Assembly (NCBI GenBank): GCA_049997955.1
Contig: JAEBDY010000008.1
Coordinates: 1 to 64,000 of the forward strand
DNA: 64,000 bases
DNA from: Umezawaea sp049997955
GTDB lineage: Bacteria; Actinomycetota; Actinomycetes; Mycobacteriales; Pseudonocardiaceae
Reading direction: 5' to 3'
The position numbers and the translations under genes were made by a program. A model generated the notes under the pieces. It was not told the DNA's origin, searched no databases, and saw only the letters and a list, made by a program, of their open reading frames with translations. Within the stretch, counting starts at the first letter, position 1. Each line of letters opens with the position of its first letter. Below are positions 34,869 through 44,022 of this stretch, piece by piece.

Positions 34869-34913
34869 CCTTCCAAGCTGGTCATGCCGGTTCGATCCCG
34901 GTCACCCGCTCCA
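34869..34913 (+). repeat. attR, 45-bp attachment repeat (right)
   Basis: Exact copy of the tRNA-Gly 3' half. It ends the element; the original tRNA terminator follows directly. Confidence 0.95.
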
Positions 34914-34917
34914 GTAC

Positions 34918-34960
34918 AAAAGCCCAGGTCACGCAGCGTCTGCTGTGGACCTGGGCTTTT
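34918..34960 (+). terminator. original tRNA-Gly terminator
   Basis: 13-bp perfect inverted repeat AAAAGCCCAGGTC / GACCTGGGCTTTT with a 17-base loop and a T-run. It was separated from the tRNA by the AICE insertion. Confidence 0.85.
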
Positions 34961-35139
34961 GCTTTGGGCAGGCTTGAGCCCCGTCGTGCCCGATTCGTGC
35001 CAGATCAGTTCGGTCAAGCTCTTCCCGCAAAGAGGCGGGAGGATCTGGACGTCGTGACGTTGGAGCAGCGGCGGGGCGTGTTCCTGCGGGCGGCGCTCAG
35101 GACGTCGGCACGAGGGTGATCACGCCTGCGGTCATCGCC

Positions 35140-35745
35140 TCACGATTCAGCGAGTTCTGGTCTGCGCCACAGTTCCACCGCCAGCCAGGCGCAGCCGATG
35201 GCGATCAGGACGCCGTGGGCGATGCGGAACGGGGCCGGGGTGAAGAACTGGGGGAGGAACAGGGTGAAGCCCGTGGCGAACGGGACCGCGCTCCAGTTGG
35301 GCAGTGAGGTGTGGCGAACGCCTACCGCCGCGGTGATCGTTCCCGCTGCGATCAGGAGCAGGCCCGCGCCGAACATGGTTACCGCGTAGGGGTTGTAGCG
35401 GATGGTGTCCACCATGCCCAGCAGGGTCGTGGTGCCGTCCGCCGCCGAGCGGTCGCCGATGGCGTGCAGGCCGAAGATCTCCGCGCCGTAGTACGGGAGT
35501 GCCAGGCCTGCGCCGAACCAGGTCAGGAGGAACGCGGTTCTGCTCGCTCGCAGTGCCAGCAAACCCAGTGGTAGCAGGATGAAGCCGAGTACCGCTGCCA
35601 GGTGGGAGATGATCCAGGCGTTGGTGGCGAACGAGCGCAGGCCGTCGAAGGTGGTTTCGTCCACGTAGGGGCGGAGCACCGGGTAGACGAGGAAGAGCAG
35701 GCCCGTGGTGGCGAAGGCCAGTGCGCCCTGGCGGGTGGAGATCAT
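35140..35745 (-). CDS. six-helix membrane protein controlled by divergent TetR
   Basis: 201 residues with about six hydrophobic segments (GALAFATTGLLFLVYPVL, WIISHLAAVLGFILLPLGLL and others) and no enzyme motif. AGGAGC stands 5 bases before the ATG at 35745. It is divergent from a TetR gene with two operator palindromes between them, so it is very likely the TetR target. Similar proteins are annotated only as membrane proteins; transport or membrane-stress roles are guesses. Confidence 0.85.
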   Translation of the reverse strand: MISTRQGALAFATTGLLFLVYPVLRPYVDETTFDGLRSFATNAWIISHLAAVLGFILLPLGLLALRASRTAFLLTWFGAGLALPYYGAEIFGLHAIGDRSAADGTTTLLGMVDTIRYNPYAVTMFGAGLLLIAAGTITAAVGVRHTSLPNWSAVPFATGFTLFLPQFFTPAPFRIAHGVLIAIGCAWLAVELWRRPELAES

Positions 35746-35775
35746 GGTCAGCTCCTGAAAGCGGCAATCACTTTA

Positions 35776-35790
35776 GAGAGCAGTGCTCTC
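35776..35790. promoter_or_regulatory. TetR operator 1
   Basis: GAGAGCA-G-TGCTCTC, a perfect palindrome around one base, 31 bp upstream of the membrane-protein start. Confidence 0.75.
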
Positions 35791-35830
35791 ATTCGCGTTC
35801 CAGTGTGGTCGGGGAGTCGTGGTCGCGTCA

Positions 35831-35843
35831 AGAGCACTGCTCT
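35831..35843. promoter_or_regulatory. TetR operator 2
   Basis: AGAGCA-C-TGCTCT, the same half-sites as operator 1, 31 bp upstream of the TetR start. A weaker half-site (GCGCTCT) follows at about 35856-35862. Confidence 0.75.
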
Positions 35844-35873
35844 CTTCAGCGTCATGCGCTCTAGGATTGCGCC

Positions 35874-36572
35874 ATGACTCCGCGGCAGCGTGCTCGTGAC
35901 CAGGCGATGATCGACATCAAGCGGATCGCGCGGGAGCAGCTCGCTTCGCAGGGGGGTGCGGCGCTGTCGTTGCGGGCCATCGCGCGGGAGCTGGGGATCG
36001 TGTCGTCGGCGATGTACCGGTACGTGCCCAGCCGGGACGAGTTGCTGACGTTGCTGATCGAGGACGCCTACAACGCGGTCGGGGAGGCGGCGGAGGCCGC
36101 TGAGGCCGCGTGCGAGCGAGGAGACCTCGTCGGGCGGTGGAAGGCGGTCGGGACCGCTGTTCGGGACTGGGCGGTGGGGTCGCCGTCGGAGTACGCGCTG
36201 ATCTACGGCAGCCCGGTGCCGGGGTACGCCGCTCCCCCTGACCGCACGGTGGCGCCCGGTGGGCGGGTCACGACGCTGCTGATCGGACTGGTCGCCTCGG
36301 CCGAATCCTCATATGCCGGGCCGAATCCGCCGGTCCCGCCGTCCGTTCGGGAGGACTACGAGGGGATTCGCGAAGGACTCGGGGTGCGGGTGGACGACGA
36401 TCTGCTGGCGCGCGCGATCCTCGCGTGGACGGCGGTGTTCGGGTTGATCAGCTTCGAGCTGTTCGGGCAGTTCGTCGGTGGGGTGCACGACCACGCGGCG
36501 CACTTCGACCACCAGTTGGACCGGTTGGCGTTGCTGATCGGGCTGACCGACCAGGTCGGCGGAGTCGCCTAG
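35874..36572 (+). CDS. TetR-family regulator
   Basis: 232 residues. The helix-turn-helix is LSLRAIARELGIVSSAMYRY within the first 60 residues; the ligand domain ends WTAVFGLISFELFGQFVGGV, the WHG-type TetR_C layout. It should repress itself and the divergent membrane protein through the two palindromes. No SD is visible before the ATG, and a leaderless transcript is possible. Confidence 0.92.
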   Translation: MTPRQRARDQAMIDIKRIAREQLASQGGAALSLRAIARELGIVSSAMYRYVPSRDELLTLLIEDAYNAVGEAAEAAEAACERGDLVGRWKAVGTAVRDWAVGSPSEYALIYGSPVPGYAAPPDRTVAPGGRVTTLLIGLVASAESSYAGPNPPVPPSVREDYEGIREGLGVRVDDDLLARAILAWTAVFGLISFELFGQFVGGVHDHAAHFDHQLDRLALLIGLTDQVGGVA

Positions 36573-36845
36573 TCCCGGTGTCGGCCAGTTCCGGGGTGTC
36601 TCGACCAGGAAACCCCGAGCGTCGGCGAACATGTCGGTTTGGCGACCGGCGTCTGACCAGGCGATGACACGCGTTGTCCGGTGGTTCAGCCGTTTCCCTT
36701 GTGGCACAACGAGGTCGTCTGATCATCGCGTCATCCGCCGAATTCCCGCGCACCTGGCCGCACCAGTTCTGCCGGTCGTTCTGCCTTGCATTCCTCCGTC
36801 ACGTTGGGTGCAGTGGGGGTCACTTCAGGATCGGAGGGCTCCCCT

Positions 36846-37259
36846 GTGCAGCAGGTTCTGGTCGATTTCCGCACCGAGGCGCCCTCGGGCGGCGGGAGCG
36901 CCGCTCTGCTCACCGCTTCGTCCGGATCCCTGTTCCGCGGCGACCACTGGGTCATCAGCGCGGGCGGTGAGGCGGTGATCGGCTTCTCCTGCTCGGCGGG
37001 CACACCACTCGGTCGGGTCACGCTGGTCGGCTCGCCGCGGGCCAAGGCGCGGCGACCGGTGGAGATCCGGATGGAGGCCAACGGCACCCTCGTGTGGACG
37101 CGGGAGGGGCTGCCGGGCACCCGGACTCGGGAGCTGGAGCGGTTCGACATCCCCGCGGCGGTGCTGCGGCCCGGCCAGAACGCCCTGACGGTCCGGAACT
37201 GCGGTTCCGAGGAGTCGGTCTACCGGCTCTACAAGGTTTTCTTCGAGCCGCTGTCCTAG
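36846..37259 (+). CDS. conserved beta-sandwich-like protein, unknown function
   Basis: 137 residues from GTG 36846 with GGAGGG 7 bases upstream; an earlier TTG frame start lacks a site. VQQVLVDFRTEAPSGGGSAA, then strands such as GRVTLVGSPRAKARRPVEIR and RPGQNALTVRNCGSE, suggest a galactose-binding-like beta fold. There is no signal peptide. It lies 9 bp before the VOC gene. Confidence 0.7.
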   Translation: MQQVLVDFRTEAPSGGGSAALLTASSGSLFRGDHWVISAGGEAVIGFSCSAGTPLGRVTLVGSPRAKARRPVEIRMEANGTLVWTREGLPGTRTRELERFDIPAAVLRPGQNALTVRNCGSEESVYRLYKVFFEPLS

Positions 37260-37268
37260 AGTTCCCCC

Positions 37269-37619
37269 ATGCGCGCTCGCCTGCAGCAGATCGTGGTGGA
37301 CAGCCAAGACCCCGCGCGGCTCGTCCGCTTCTGGGCGGCGCTGCTCGGCGGGGAACCGGTCGACCGCGCGCTGGGCTGGTCGCACGTGGAGCCGCCCGAG
37401 TCACCGCGGATGTCGTTCCAGCCCGTGCCGGAACGCAAGGCGTTGAAGAACCGGCTGCACCTGGACGTCCACGTCGACGACGTCGAGGCGGCCGCGGTCC
37501 GCTGCGTGGAACTGGGCGCGACCAGGGTCGGCGGGCTCGTGGTGGACGAGTCGGGCTCGTTCCAGGTGGTGCTGGACCCTGAGGGCAACGAGTTCTGCCT
37601 CGTCGTCCCGGCGACCTGA
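37269..37619 (+). CDS. VOC (glyoxalase-like) family protein
   Basis: 116 residues forming one vicinal-oxygen-chelate module: LQQIVVDSQDPARLVRFWAA at the start, LHLDVHVDDVEAA in the middle and VVLDPEGNEFCLV at the end, a common actinobacterial subtype. The metal ligands and substrate are not predictable. It lies directly after the beta-sandwich gene. Confidence 0.9.
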   Translation: MRARLQQIVVDSQDPARLVRFWAALLGGEPVDRALGWSHVEPPESPRMSFQPVPERKALKNRLHLDVHVDDVEAAAVRCVELGATRVGGLVVDESGSFQVVLDPEGNEFCLVVPAT

Positions 37620-37639
37620 CGTGGCGCGGATCGCCGCGC

Positions 37640-37759
37640 TCAGCGGTCCACCACCCTCCACAACTCCTCGCCGAACCTGATCGCCAGCAGCACCAGCAGC
37701 ACGCCGAACGTGAACGTCACCAGGCACCGCAGGATCACCCGCCAAGCGGGTCCCTTCAT
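37640..37759 (-). CDS. 39-residue single-helix membrane protein
   Basis: MKGPAWRVILRCLVTFTFGV continues into a leucine-rich helix and ends RFGEELWRVVDR: one transmembrane segment with basic inner and charged outer ends. AGGGGA lies 6 bases before the ATG, and the gene begins 12 bp after the stop of the DinB-like gene on the same strand. GC bias at third positions is strong. Function unknown. Confidence 0.6.
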   Translation of the reverse strand: MKGPAWRVILRCLVTFTFGVLLVLLAIRFGEELWRVVDR

Positions 37760-37771
37760 GGGGAATCCCCT

Positions 37772-38497
37772 CTACCCGGTCACGGCGGCGACGGCGGCGC
37801 GCAGCGCCCGCGCCACGTCGGCGTCGCCCTCGATCAACAGGTCCTGTTCGTCCGTTCGGCCCCACAGCCACAGGTCGACGGCGGACGCCGACCCGGTGAC
37901 CACCGCGTCGGCCGTGGTGGTTGCGCCGTCGGGGAAGTCGACGATTCCGGGGTGCAGCGCGACCGTCCACTCGCGACCGGGGACGCGCAGCGCGACCGCC
38001 CGGCCGTCGGCGTGCGCCCGCGGCGGGAGGTGGCAGCCGAGCCAGAGCCGGAGCACCTCGTCCACGCCGTCGGCGGCGAGCCCGGCGTCCAGCGGGGCGA
38101 CGAGACCGGCCGCGGCCTGGGCGTCGACCCGGTGCACCGCGGTCTCGTGCGCCATGCGCCGCAACCAGAAGCCGATCGTGCGGTCCCACGCGCACCACGT
38201 CGCGGCCGGTTCGGCGGCGCGGGCCGGGTCGAGCACGGCCGACAGCGCGGCGGCGCCGTTCCGGTACCAGTCCAGCAGGTCGGCGTCGTCGGGACCGGTG
38301 TCGAGGTCGGTCGGCCTGCGGCCGGTGGTGACCCACCTGGCGACCAGGCGGTGGATGCCGCCGACGTGCCGGACCAGCCGGTCCACGGTCATCGGTTCGC
38401 ACCGGGGCACCACCCGGTCGCGCGGCGCCAGGCCGACGGCCTCGGCGAGTGCCGCGGCGTCGGCGCGCAGCGCGTCGGCCAGCGCGTGGGGGTCCAT
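37772..38497 (-). CDS. maleylpyruvate isomerase/DinB-like mycothiol-dependent family protein
   Basis: 241 residues from MDPHALADALRADAAALAEA. The helical N-terminal domain carries the metal-binding His pattern (VRHVGGIHRLVARW; RMAHETAVHRVDAQAA) of the TIGR03083/MDMPI family, followed by the small C-terminal alpha/beta domain. Members use mycothiol or a metal for thiol transfer or isomerisation; the substrate here is unknown. It is divergent from the first Eis-like gene. Confidence 0.85.
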   Translation of the reverse strand: MDPHALADALRADAAALAEAVGLAPRDRVVPRCEPMTVDRLVRHVGGIHRLVARWVTTGRRPTDLDTGPDDADLLDWYRNGAAALSAVLDPARAAEPAATWCAWDRTIGFWLRRMAHETAVHRVDAQAAAGLVAPLDAGLAADGVDEVLRLWLGCHLPPRAHADGRAVALRVPGREWTVALHPGIVDFPDGATTTADAVVTGSASAVDLWLWGRTDEQDLLIEGDADVARALRAAVAAVTG

Positions 38498-38589
38498 CGG
38501 GGCAGTTTCGCCGAGCGACCCCCCGGTGACCAGACCCAGCGGCGGAAATCCCGTCGCGCACAACGGTGAACGGGCGTATGACTTCGGGA

Positions 38590-39798
38590 ATGGGCCTCAC
38601 GATCCGCACCCTCGGCGAAGACGACTACCAGGCGTTCCGCGACGTGGTCGCGGCGGCGTTCCTGCACGACCCGGACCCTTCGGACGCCGCTTCCGAACGT
38701 CCGCTCTTCGACCTGGACCGGGTGCACGGGGTCTTCGAGGACGACGAGCTGATCGGCGCCGCGGGCGCGTTCACCAGGGACGTCACCGTGCCGGGCGCGG
38801 GTCCGCGGCCTGCCGCCGCGATCACGTCGGTCGGCGTCCGGCCCGGCCACCGCAGGCGGGGCGTGCTGACCAGCCTCATGCGCGCCCAGCTGCACGGCCT
38901 GCACGACGAGGGCCGTGAGGCGTTCGCGGCGCTGTGGGCGTCGGAGGGGTCCATCTACGGCCGCTACGGCTACGGCCTGGCCGCGCAGTTCACCGACCTG
39001 CGCCTGCCGAGGGGTGCGGCGTTCCACCGCGGGGTCGACGTCGGCGACGACCGGGTGCGCGAGGTGCCGCGCGAGGTGGCCATGCCCGCGATGCGGGCCG
39101 TCTACGACCGGGTCGCGCCGAACCGGCCGGGCCACCTGAGCCGGACCACGGCGGAGTGGGAGCACCACCTCGCCGACGGCGAGCAGCACCGCGGCGGTTT
39201 GAGCAAGTACCGGTTCGTCCTGCACCCCAAGGGGTACGCGGTGTACCGGATCAAGTCCGCGTGGGGCGACCGCGGGCCGGAGAACGAGCTGAACGTCCGC
39301 GAACTCGTCGCCGAGGACGACCGGGCCCACGCGGCGCTGTACCGGTACCTGCTCGACGTGGACCTGGTCGTCGAGCTGCGGTTCTTCACCAGCTCGGACG
39401 ACCCGGTGCTCCACCTGCTGGACAACCCCAGGCTGGCCAGGCGTTCCGCCCGCGACTCGCTGTGGGTGCGGCTGGTCGACCTGGACCGGGCGCTGACCGG
39501 CCGCGGCTACCCGTCAGACGTGGACGTCGTGCTGGACGTGACCGACGAGTTCTGCCCGTGGAACGCGGACCGCTGGCGGCTCACCGTGGAGCAGGGCGAG
39601 GCGGCGGTGCGCCGGGTCACCGACGAGCCGGACGTGTCCCTCGACATCAGCGCGCTCGGGGCCGCGTTCCTCGGCGGCACCCGGCTGACCACCCTCGCCA
39701 AGGCCCAGTTCGTGCGGGAGCGGACGCCCGGCGCGGTGCGCACCCTGTCGCACGCGCTCCTCGGCGAAGTCGTTCCCCATTGCCCTGAGGTGTTCTGA
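38590..39798 (+). CDS. Eis-like GNAT N-acetyltransferase, copy 1
   Basis: 402 residues in the three-part Eis layout: N-terminal GNAT (acetyl-CoA loop VGVRPGHRRRGVLTSLMRAQ), central GNAT-like domain and C-terminal sterol-carrier-like domain ending in HCPEVF, where the terminal carboxylate joins catalysis. Eis enzymes acetylate amines, including aminoglycosides and histone-like proteins. ATG 38590 is chosen to match copy 2. It lies 60 bp before copy 2, and the two are tandem duplicates of identical length. Confidence 0.92.
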   Translation: MGLTIRTLGEDDYQAFRDVVAAAFLHDPDPSDAASERPLFDLDRVHGVFEDDELIGAAGAFTRDVTVPGAGPRPAAAITSVGVRPGHRRRGVLTSLMRAQLHGLHDEGREAFAALWASEGSIYGRYGYGLAAQFTDLRLPRGAAFHRGVDVGDDRVREVPREVAMPAMRAVYDRVAPNRPGHLSRTTAEWEHHLADGEQHRGGLSKYRFVLHPKGYAVYRIKSAWGDRGPENELNVRELVAEDDRAHAALYRYLLDVDLVVELRFFTSSDDPVLHLLDNPRLARRSARDSLWVRLVDLDRALTGRGYPSDVDVVLDVTDEFCPWNADRWRLTVEQGEAAVRRVTDEPDVSLDISALGAAFLGGTRLTTLAKAQFVRERTPGAVRTLSHALLGEVVPHCPEVF

Positions 39799-39858
39799 CG
39801 TCACCAGGGGTGATGTCGATCATCGCGCTTTCCGGTGAAACGCGGTACGACTTGGGGC

Positions 39859-41067
39859 ATGGACTTCACGATTCGGACCCTGGGTGAAGAGGAGTACCGG
39901 TCGTTCACCGACCTGGTCGCCACGGCTTCCAACTTCGACCCGGTCGAATCGGACGCCGACCTGGCGAGAGGCCTCTACGACCTGGACCGGGTCCACGGCG
40001 TGTTCTGCGACGACGAGCTGATCGGCACCGCGGCCGTGCTGACCAGGGACGTCACCGTGCCGGGCGCGGGCCCGCGGCCGACCGCCGCGGTGACGGCGGT
40101 CGGCGTGAAACCCGGCCACCGCAGGCGCGGCGTGCTGAGCGCGCTGATGCGGACCCAGCTGCACGGCCTGCACGACGAGGGCCGCGAGCCGTTCGCGGCG
40201 CTGTGGGCCTCCGAGGCCTCCATCTACGGCCGCTACGGCTACGGCGTGGCCGCGCGGTACACCTCGCTCCAGGTGCCGAGGGGCGCGGAGTTCCGGCCCG
40301 GCGTCGAGGTCGGCTCCGACCGGGTGCGCGAGGTGCCGCGCGCCGAGGCGATGCCGGCGATGCGGGCCGTCTACGAGCGGGTCGCGCCGACCCGGACCGG
40401 GTACCTGAGCCGCGCGGAAGCCACGTGGGCGCACCACTTCGCCGACGAGGACCACCACCGCGAGGGGATGAGCGCCTACCGGTACGCCCTGCACCCCAGG
40501 GGGTACGCGGTGTACCGGATCAAGAACGGCTGGAGCGACCGCGGGCCGGGCGACGAGGTGACCGTCCGCGAACTCGTCGCCGAGGACGACCTGGCGCACG
40601 CCGCCCTGCACCGGTACCTGCTCGACCTCGACCTCGTGGCGGAGGTGCACCACAGCACCGCGTCGGACGACCCCGTGTGGCACCTGCTCGCCAACCCCCG
40701 GCTCGCCACGCGGCGCGTCGCGGACTCGCTGTGGGTGCGGCTGGTGGACCTCGACCGGGCGCTGGTGGCGCGGTCGTACCCGTCCGACGTGGACGTCGTG
40801 CTCGACGTGGCAGACGACCGGTGCCCGTGGAACGCGGGCCGTTGGCGGTTCACCGCCGAGAAGGGCGACGCGGTTGTGCGTCGCGTCACCGACGAGCCGG
40901 ACGTGGCGCTCGACATCAGCGCGCTCGGGGCGGCGTTCCTCGGGGGAACGCGGCTCGCGACCCTGGCCAGGGCCCAGTACCTGCGGGAATTCACGCCCGG
41001 CGCGGTCGGTGCTCTCTCCCGCGCGTTCCTCGGCGACCGCGACCCGCACTGCCCCGAGCTGTTCTGA
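39859..41067 (+). CDS. Eis-like GNAT N-acetyltransferase, copy 2
   Basis: 402 residues, collinear with copy 1 and very similar throughout (VGVKPGHRRRGVLSALMRTQ; tail HCPELF). Even about 25 bp before the start is alike, so the duplication included the translation signal. Differences lie mainly in the first 50 residues and in the central domain, which could change the amine substrate. Cytoplasmic enzyme. Confidence 0.92.
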   Translation: MDFTIRTLGEEEYRSFTDLVATASNFDPVESDADLARGLYDLDRVHGVFCDDELIGTAAVLTRDVTVPGAGPRPTAAVTAVGVKPGHRRRGVLSALMRTQLHGLHDEGREPFAALWASEASIYGRYGYGVAARYTSLQVPRGAEFRPGVEVGSDRVREVPRAEAMPAMRAVYERVAPTRTGYLSRAEATWAHHFADEDHHREGMSAYRYALHPRGYAVYRIKNGWSDRGPGDEVTVRELVAEDDLAHAALHRYLLDLDLVAEVHHSTASDDPVWHLLANPRLATRRVADSLWVRLVDLDRALVARSYPSDVDVVLDVADDRCPWNAGRWRFTAEKGDAVVRRVTDEPDVALDISALGAAFLGGTRLATLARAQYLREFTPGAVGALSRAFLGDRDPHCPELF

Positions 41068-41122
41068 GGGAACCGACGACGAGGGGCCCTCGTTGAACGG
41101 GTATCTACCTCAGGAGGCACCG

Positions 41123-41866
41123 GTGGGCACAGTCGTGTTGCTCGCGATCGTCCTTGTGATCCTCGGTGGTGTCCTCTACCTGGTGAAATCCAGTGCGGAC
41201 ACCAAGCGGCGGGAACTGGAGGACGCCAAGTCCGAAGCCCGGCGGTGGGTCGAGCGGCTCGGCGGGCAGGTGATGAGCCTGTCCGGCACCGACCTCGCGT
41301 CCCAGCAGGCCATGGCGGACGCGTCCGAGCGCTTCACCGCGGCGGGCTCGCAGATGGAGCAGGCCCAGACGAAGGAACAGGCGAGGCAGGTCACGCAGAC
41401 CGCCATGGAGGGCCTGTACTACGTGCGCGCCGCGCGCACGGCGATGGACATGGACCCCGGTCCGGAACTGCCCGACCTGACCGGTCAGAGCCGCGCGGGC
41501 CAGGTGTCCGAGGACCGCGACGTGACCGTCGAGGGCCACGACTACACCGCGTCGCCGAAGCCCGGTTCCCGCACGCCGCACTACTACCCCGGTGGTGTCG
41601 TCGCGGGTCGGCCGGTGCCGGAGGGCTGGTACAGCGAGCCGTGGTGGAAGCCCGCGCTCGTCGCGGGCGCGTGGGGCGTCGGCTCGGTCCTGCTGTTCAG
41701 CGCGATGTTCTCGGGCATGGCCGGGTATTCGGGCGACGCCTACGCCGAGGGCTACCAGGACGGTGCCGCCGCTGACGGCGGCGACGGTGGTGGCGACGCC
41801 GGGGCCGAGTCCGGCGGTTTCGACGCGGGCAGCGGCGGCTTCGACGGGGGCGGGTTCGACTTCTAG
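41123..41866 (+). CDS. membrane protein with coiled coil and Gly-rich GFD tail
   Basis: 247 residues from GTG 41123, 5 bases after AGGAGG. An N-terminal helix (VVLLAIVLVILGGVLYLV) is followed by a charged, helical stretch of about 80 residues, a Pro/Ser-rich linker and a second hydrophobic segment (ALVAGAWGVGSVLLFSAMFS). It ends in a glycine tail with repeated GGFD. Similar actinobacterial proteins are uncharacterised. Confidence 0.75.
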   Translation: MGTVVLLAIVLVILGGVLYLVKSSADTKRRELEDAKSEARRWVERLGGQVMSLSGTDLASQQAMADASERFTAAGSQMEQAQTKEQARQVTQTAMEGLYYVRAARTAMDMDPGPELPDLTGQSRAGQVSEDRDVTVEGHDYTASPKPGSRTPHYYPGGVVAGRPVPEGWYSEPWWKPALVAGAWGVGSVLLFSAMFSGMAGYSGDAYAEGYQDGAAADGGDGGGDAGAESGGFDAGSGGFDGGGFDF

Positions 41867-41882
41867 GCCACGCCACACCGGT

Positions 41883-41912
41883 CCGCCGCCGAGGCCTCGG
41901 CCTCGGCGGCGG
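41883..41912. terminator. bidirectional terminator
   Basis: 13-bp perfect inverted repeat CCGCCGCCGAGGC / GCCTCGGCGGCGG with loop CTCG, between the convergent membrane-protein and nei genes. Confidence 0.8.
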
Positions 41913-41933
41913 TCGGGTACCCGGACTTCCGCC

Positions 41934-42743
41934 CTACTCCGGCTGGCAGGTGGGGCACCAGTACAGGTTGCGGCCCGCCAGGTCGCTCGCCGCGACCGGC
42001 GTTCCGCAGACCAGGCAGGGAATCCCGGTGCGGCGGTACACGTAGACCTCGCCGCCGTGCCGGTCCTCGCGCGGCGCCCGCCCGGTCACCTCGGGCAGGT
42101 GCTCCGGCCGGACCGTGTCGATCCGGCCGACCTTCACGCCGTCGCGCATCAGGAACACCAGGTCCGCCCACAGCAGGTCCCACAGCGCCCGGTCGATCCC
42201 CTGACCGGGCGTCAACGGGTGGACGCCGTGGCGGAACAGGACCTCGGCGCGGTAGATGTTGCCGACTCCCGACAGCACCTTCTGGTCCAGCAGCAGCACC
42301 GCGATCGGCGTGCGGGACCGGGAGACGCGGGCGAAGCAGGCGTCCGGGTCCGCGTCGCGGCGCAGCGGATCGGGACCGAGGCGCGCGTGCAGGGCCGCCA
42401 CCTCGACGTCCGTCAGCACCTCGCACGCGGTCGGGCCGCGCAGGTCCGCCCAGTGCGTCCGGCCGACCACCCGCATCCGCACCTGTCCCACGGGAAGGGT
42501 CGCGGGCAGCGGGTGCTCGACGAACGTCCCGTACAGCCCCAGGTGCACGTGCACCGTGGCGTCCGGGCCGTACACGTGGAACAGGTGCTTGCCGTGCGCC
42601 TCGGCGCGCTTGAGCACCCGACCGTCCACAAGGGACGCCGAGGACGTGAACCTGCCCTGCGGGCTGGACACCTCGACCGGCGCGCCCGCGAACCTGCGCT
42701 GGTGCAGCTTCGCGAGCCGGTGCAGCGTGTGGCCTTCAGGCAT
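41934..42743 (-). CDS. nei: endonuclease VIII-type DNA glycosylase (Nei)
   Basis: 269 residues. Starts PEGHTLHRLA with catalytic Pro2 and Glu3; GVGNIYRAEVLF is the helix-2-turn-helix; the C-terminal zinc finger has CLVC and CPTC. It removes oxidised pyrimidines and nicks the abasic site in base-excision repair. It begins 4 bp after the rpiB stop, so the two share a transcript. Confidence 0.93.
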   Translation of the reverse strand: MPEGHTLHRLAKLHQRRFAGAPVEVSSPQGRFTSSASLVDGRVLKRAEAHGKHLFHVYGPDATVHVHLGLYGTFVEHPLPATLPVGQVRMRVVGRTHWADLRGPTACEVLTDVEVAALHARLGPDPLRRDADPDACFARVSRSRTPIAVLLLDQKVLSGVGNIYRAEVLFRHGVHPLTPGQGIDRALWDLLWADLVFLMRDGVKVGRIDTVRPEHLPEVTGRAPREDRHGGEVYVYRRTGIPCLVCGTPVAASDLAGRNLYWCPTCQPE

Positions 42744-42747
42744 CGCT

Positions 42748-43233
<486 letters not shown>

Positions 43234-43255
43234 CTCGGGCCGGCAAGCTTGCAGG

Positions 43256-43984
43256 ATGTTCGGTCAAGAGGGGTACGGGCTGCGGCTCGAATGGGGTGGC
43301 GAAGGCGTCTCGGCGCTGAGCGGGCTGTGCGCCGTGCTGGTCGTCGTGGACGTCCTGTCGTTCACCACCTCGGTCGACGTCGCCGTCAGCCGGGGCGCCA
43401 GGGTGAAGCCCGTGCGCTGGCTGGACCGGTCCACCGCCAGGCCGAACGCCGACCCGGCGTGGACGCTGCGCCCCTCGTCGCTGACCACCGTTCGCCCCGG
43501 TGAGCTGCTGGAACTCGCCTCCCCCAACGGCGCCACGCTGTGCGACCTGGCAAGCGGCACGGGCGCCGCCGTCCTCGCGGGCTGCCTCCGCAACGCCGAA
43601 GCGGTCGCGGTCGCCGCGCTGGAGATCGCCGACGGCGGGCCCATCGGCGTGATCCCGGCGGGCGAGCGGTGGGGCATCGACATCAACACGGCGAAGTCGG
43701 ACCACTTCTTCGGCCCGCTGCGGCCGTGCGTGGAGGACTTCATGGGGGCGGGCGCGATCCTGTCCGCGCTCCTGGACCACGCGCCGGTGCGGGCCTCGGT
43801 GGAGGCGCAGGTGGCCGCGGACGCCTACCGGGGCACGGCGGCGCGCTTGGACGAGGTGATCGCCGAGTCCGTGTCGGGGCGGGAGCTGATCGGCGCGGGG
43901 CACGCGGGGGACGTGGAGGTGGCGACGCGGGTGAACGTCAGCAAGTCCGCGCCTCGCCTGGTGGACGGGGTGTTGCAGGGCTGA
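43256..43984 (+). CDS. ComB-like 2-phosphosulfolactate phosphatase family protein
   Basis: 242 residues. VVVDVLSFTTSVDVAVSRGA, ASPNGATLC and IPAGERW match the ComB family (PF04029). True ComB makes sulfolactate for coenzyme M, which actinobacteria lack, so the substrate here is probably another phosphate ester. The ATG is close to a GCAGG, leaving the start slightly uncertain. Confidence 0.85.
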   Translation: MFGQEGYGLRLEWGGEGVSALSGLCAVLVVVDVLSFTTSVDVAVSRGARVKPVRWLDRSTARPNADPAWTLRPSSLTTVRPGELLELASPNGATLCDLASGTGAAVLAGCLRNAEAVAVAALEIADGGPIGVIPAGERWGIDINTAKSDHFFGPLRPCVEDFMGAGAILSALLDHAPVRASVEAQVAADAYRGTAARLDEVIAESVSGRELIGAGHAGDVEVATRVNVSKSAPRLVDGVLQG

Positions 43985-43987
43985 GGA

Positions 43988-44017
43988 GGGCTCGCGGCGC
44001 GCGAACGCCGCGAGCCC
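43988..44017. terminator. bidirectional terminator
   Basis: 12-bp perfect inverted repeat GGGCTCGCGGCG / CGCCGCGAGCCC with a 6-base loop between convergent genes. Confidence 0.85.
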
Positions 44018-44022
44018 GGTGC

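Larger units (their letters stand above)
21621..34913. mobile_element. AICE (pSAM2-type integrative conjugative element) in tRNA-Gly
   Basis: The element is bounded by an exact 45-bp direct repeat, so the circular form would be 13,248 bp. It contains tyrosine integrase, excisionase, RepSA-type initiator, FtsK-type transfer ATPase, Pra-like activator and GntR repressor. This is the standard AICE backbone, which moves double-stranded DNA between mycelia without a relaxase or type IV secretion. The right third (30.2-34.7 kb) is AT-richer cargo. All backbone genes look intact, so it may be active. Confidence 0.95.

Noticed and set aside
34961..35118. Short plus-strand frame ending VVTLEQRRGVFLRAALRTSA
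   Set aside because: It might be a remnant of a former insertion, but it is too short and has no start signal; not called.
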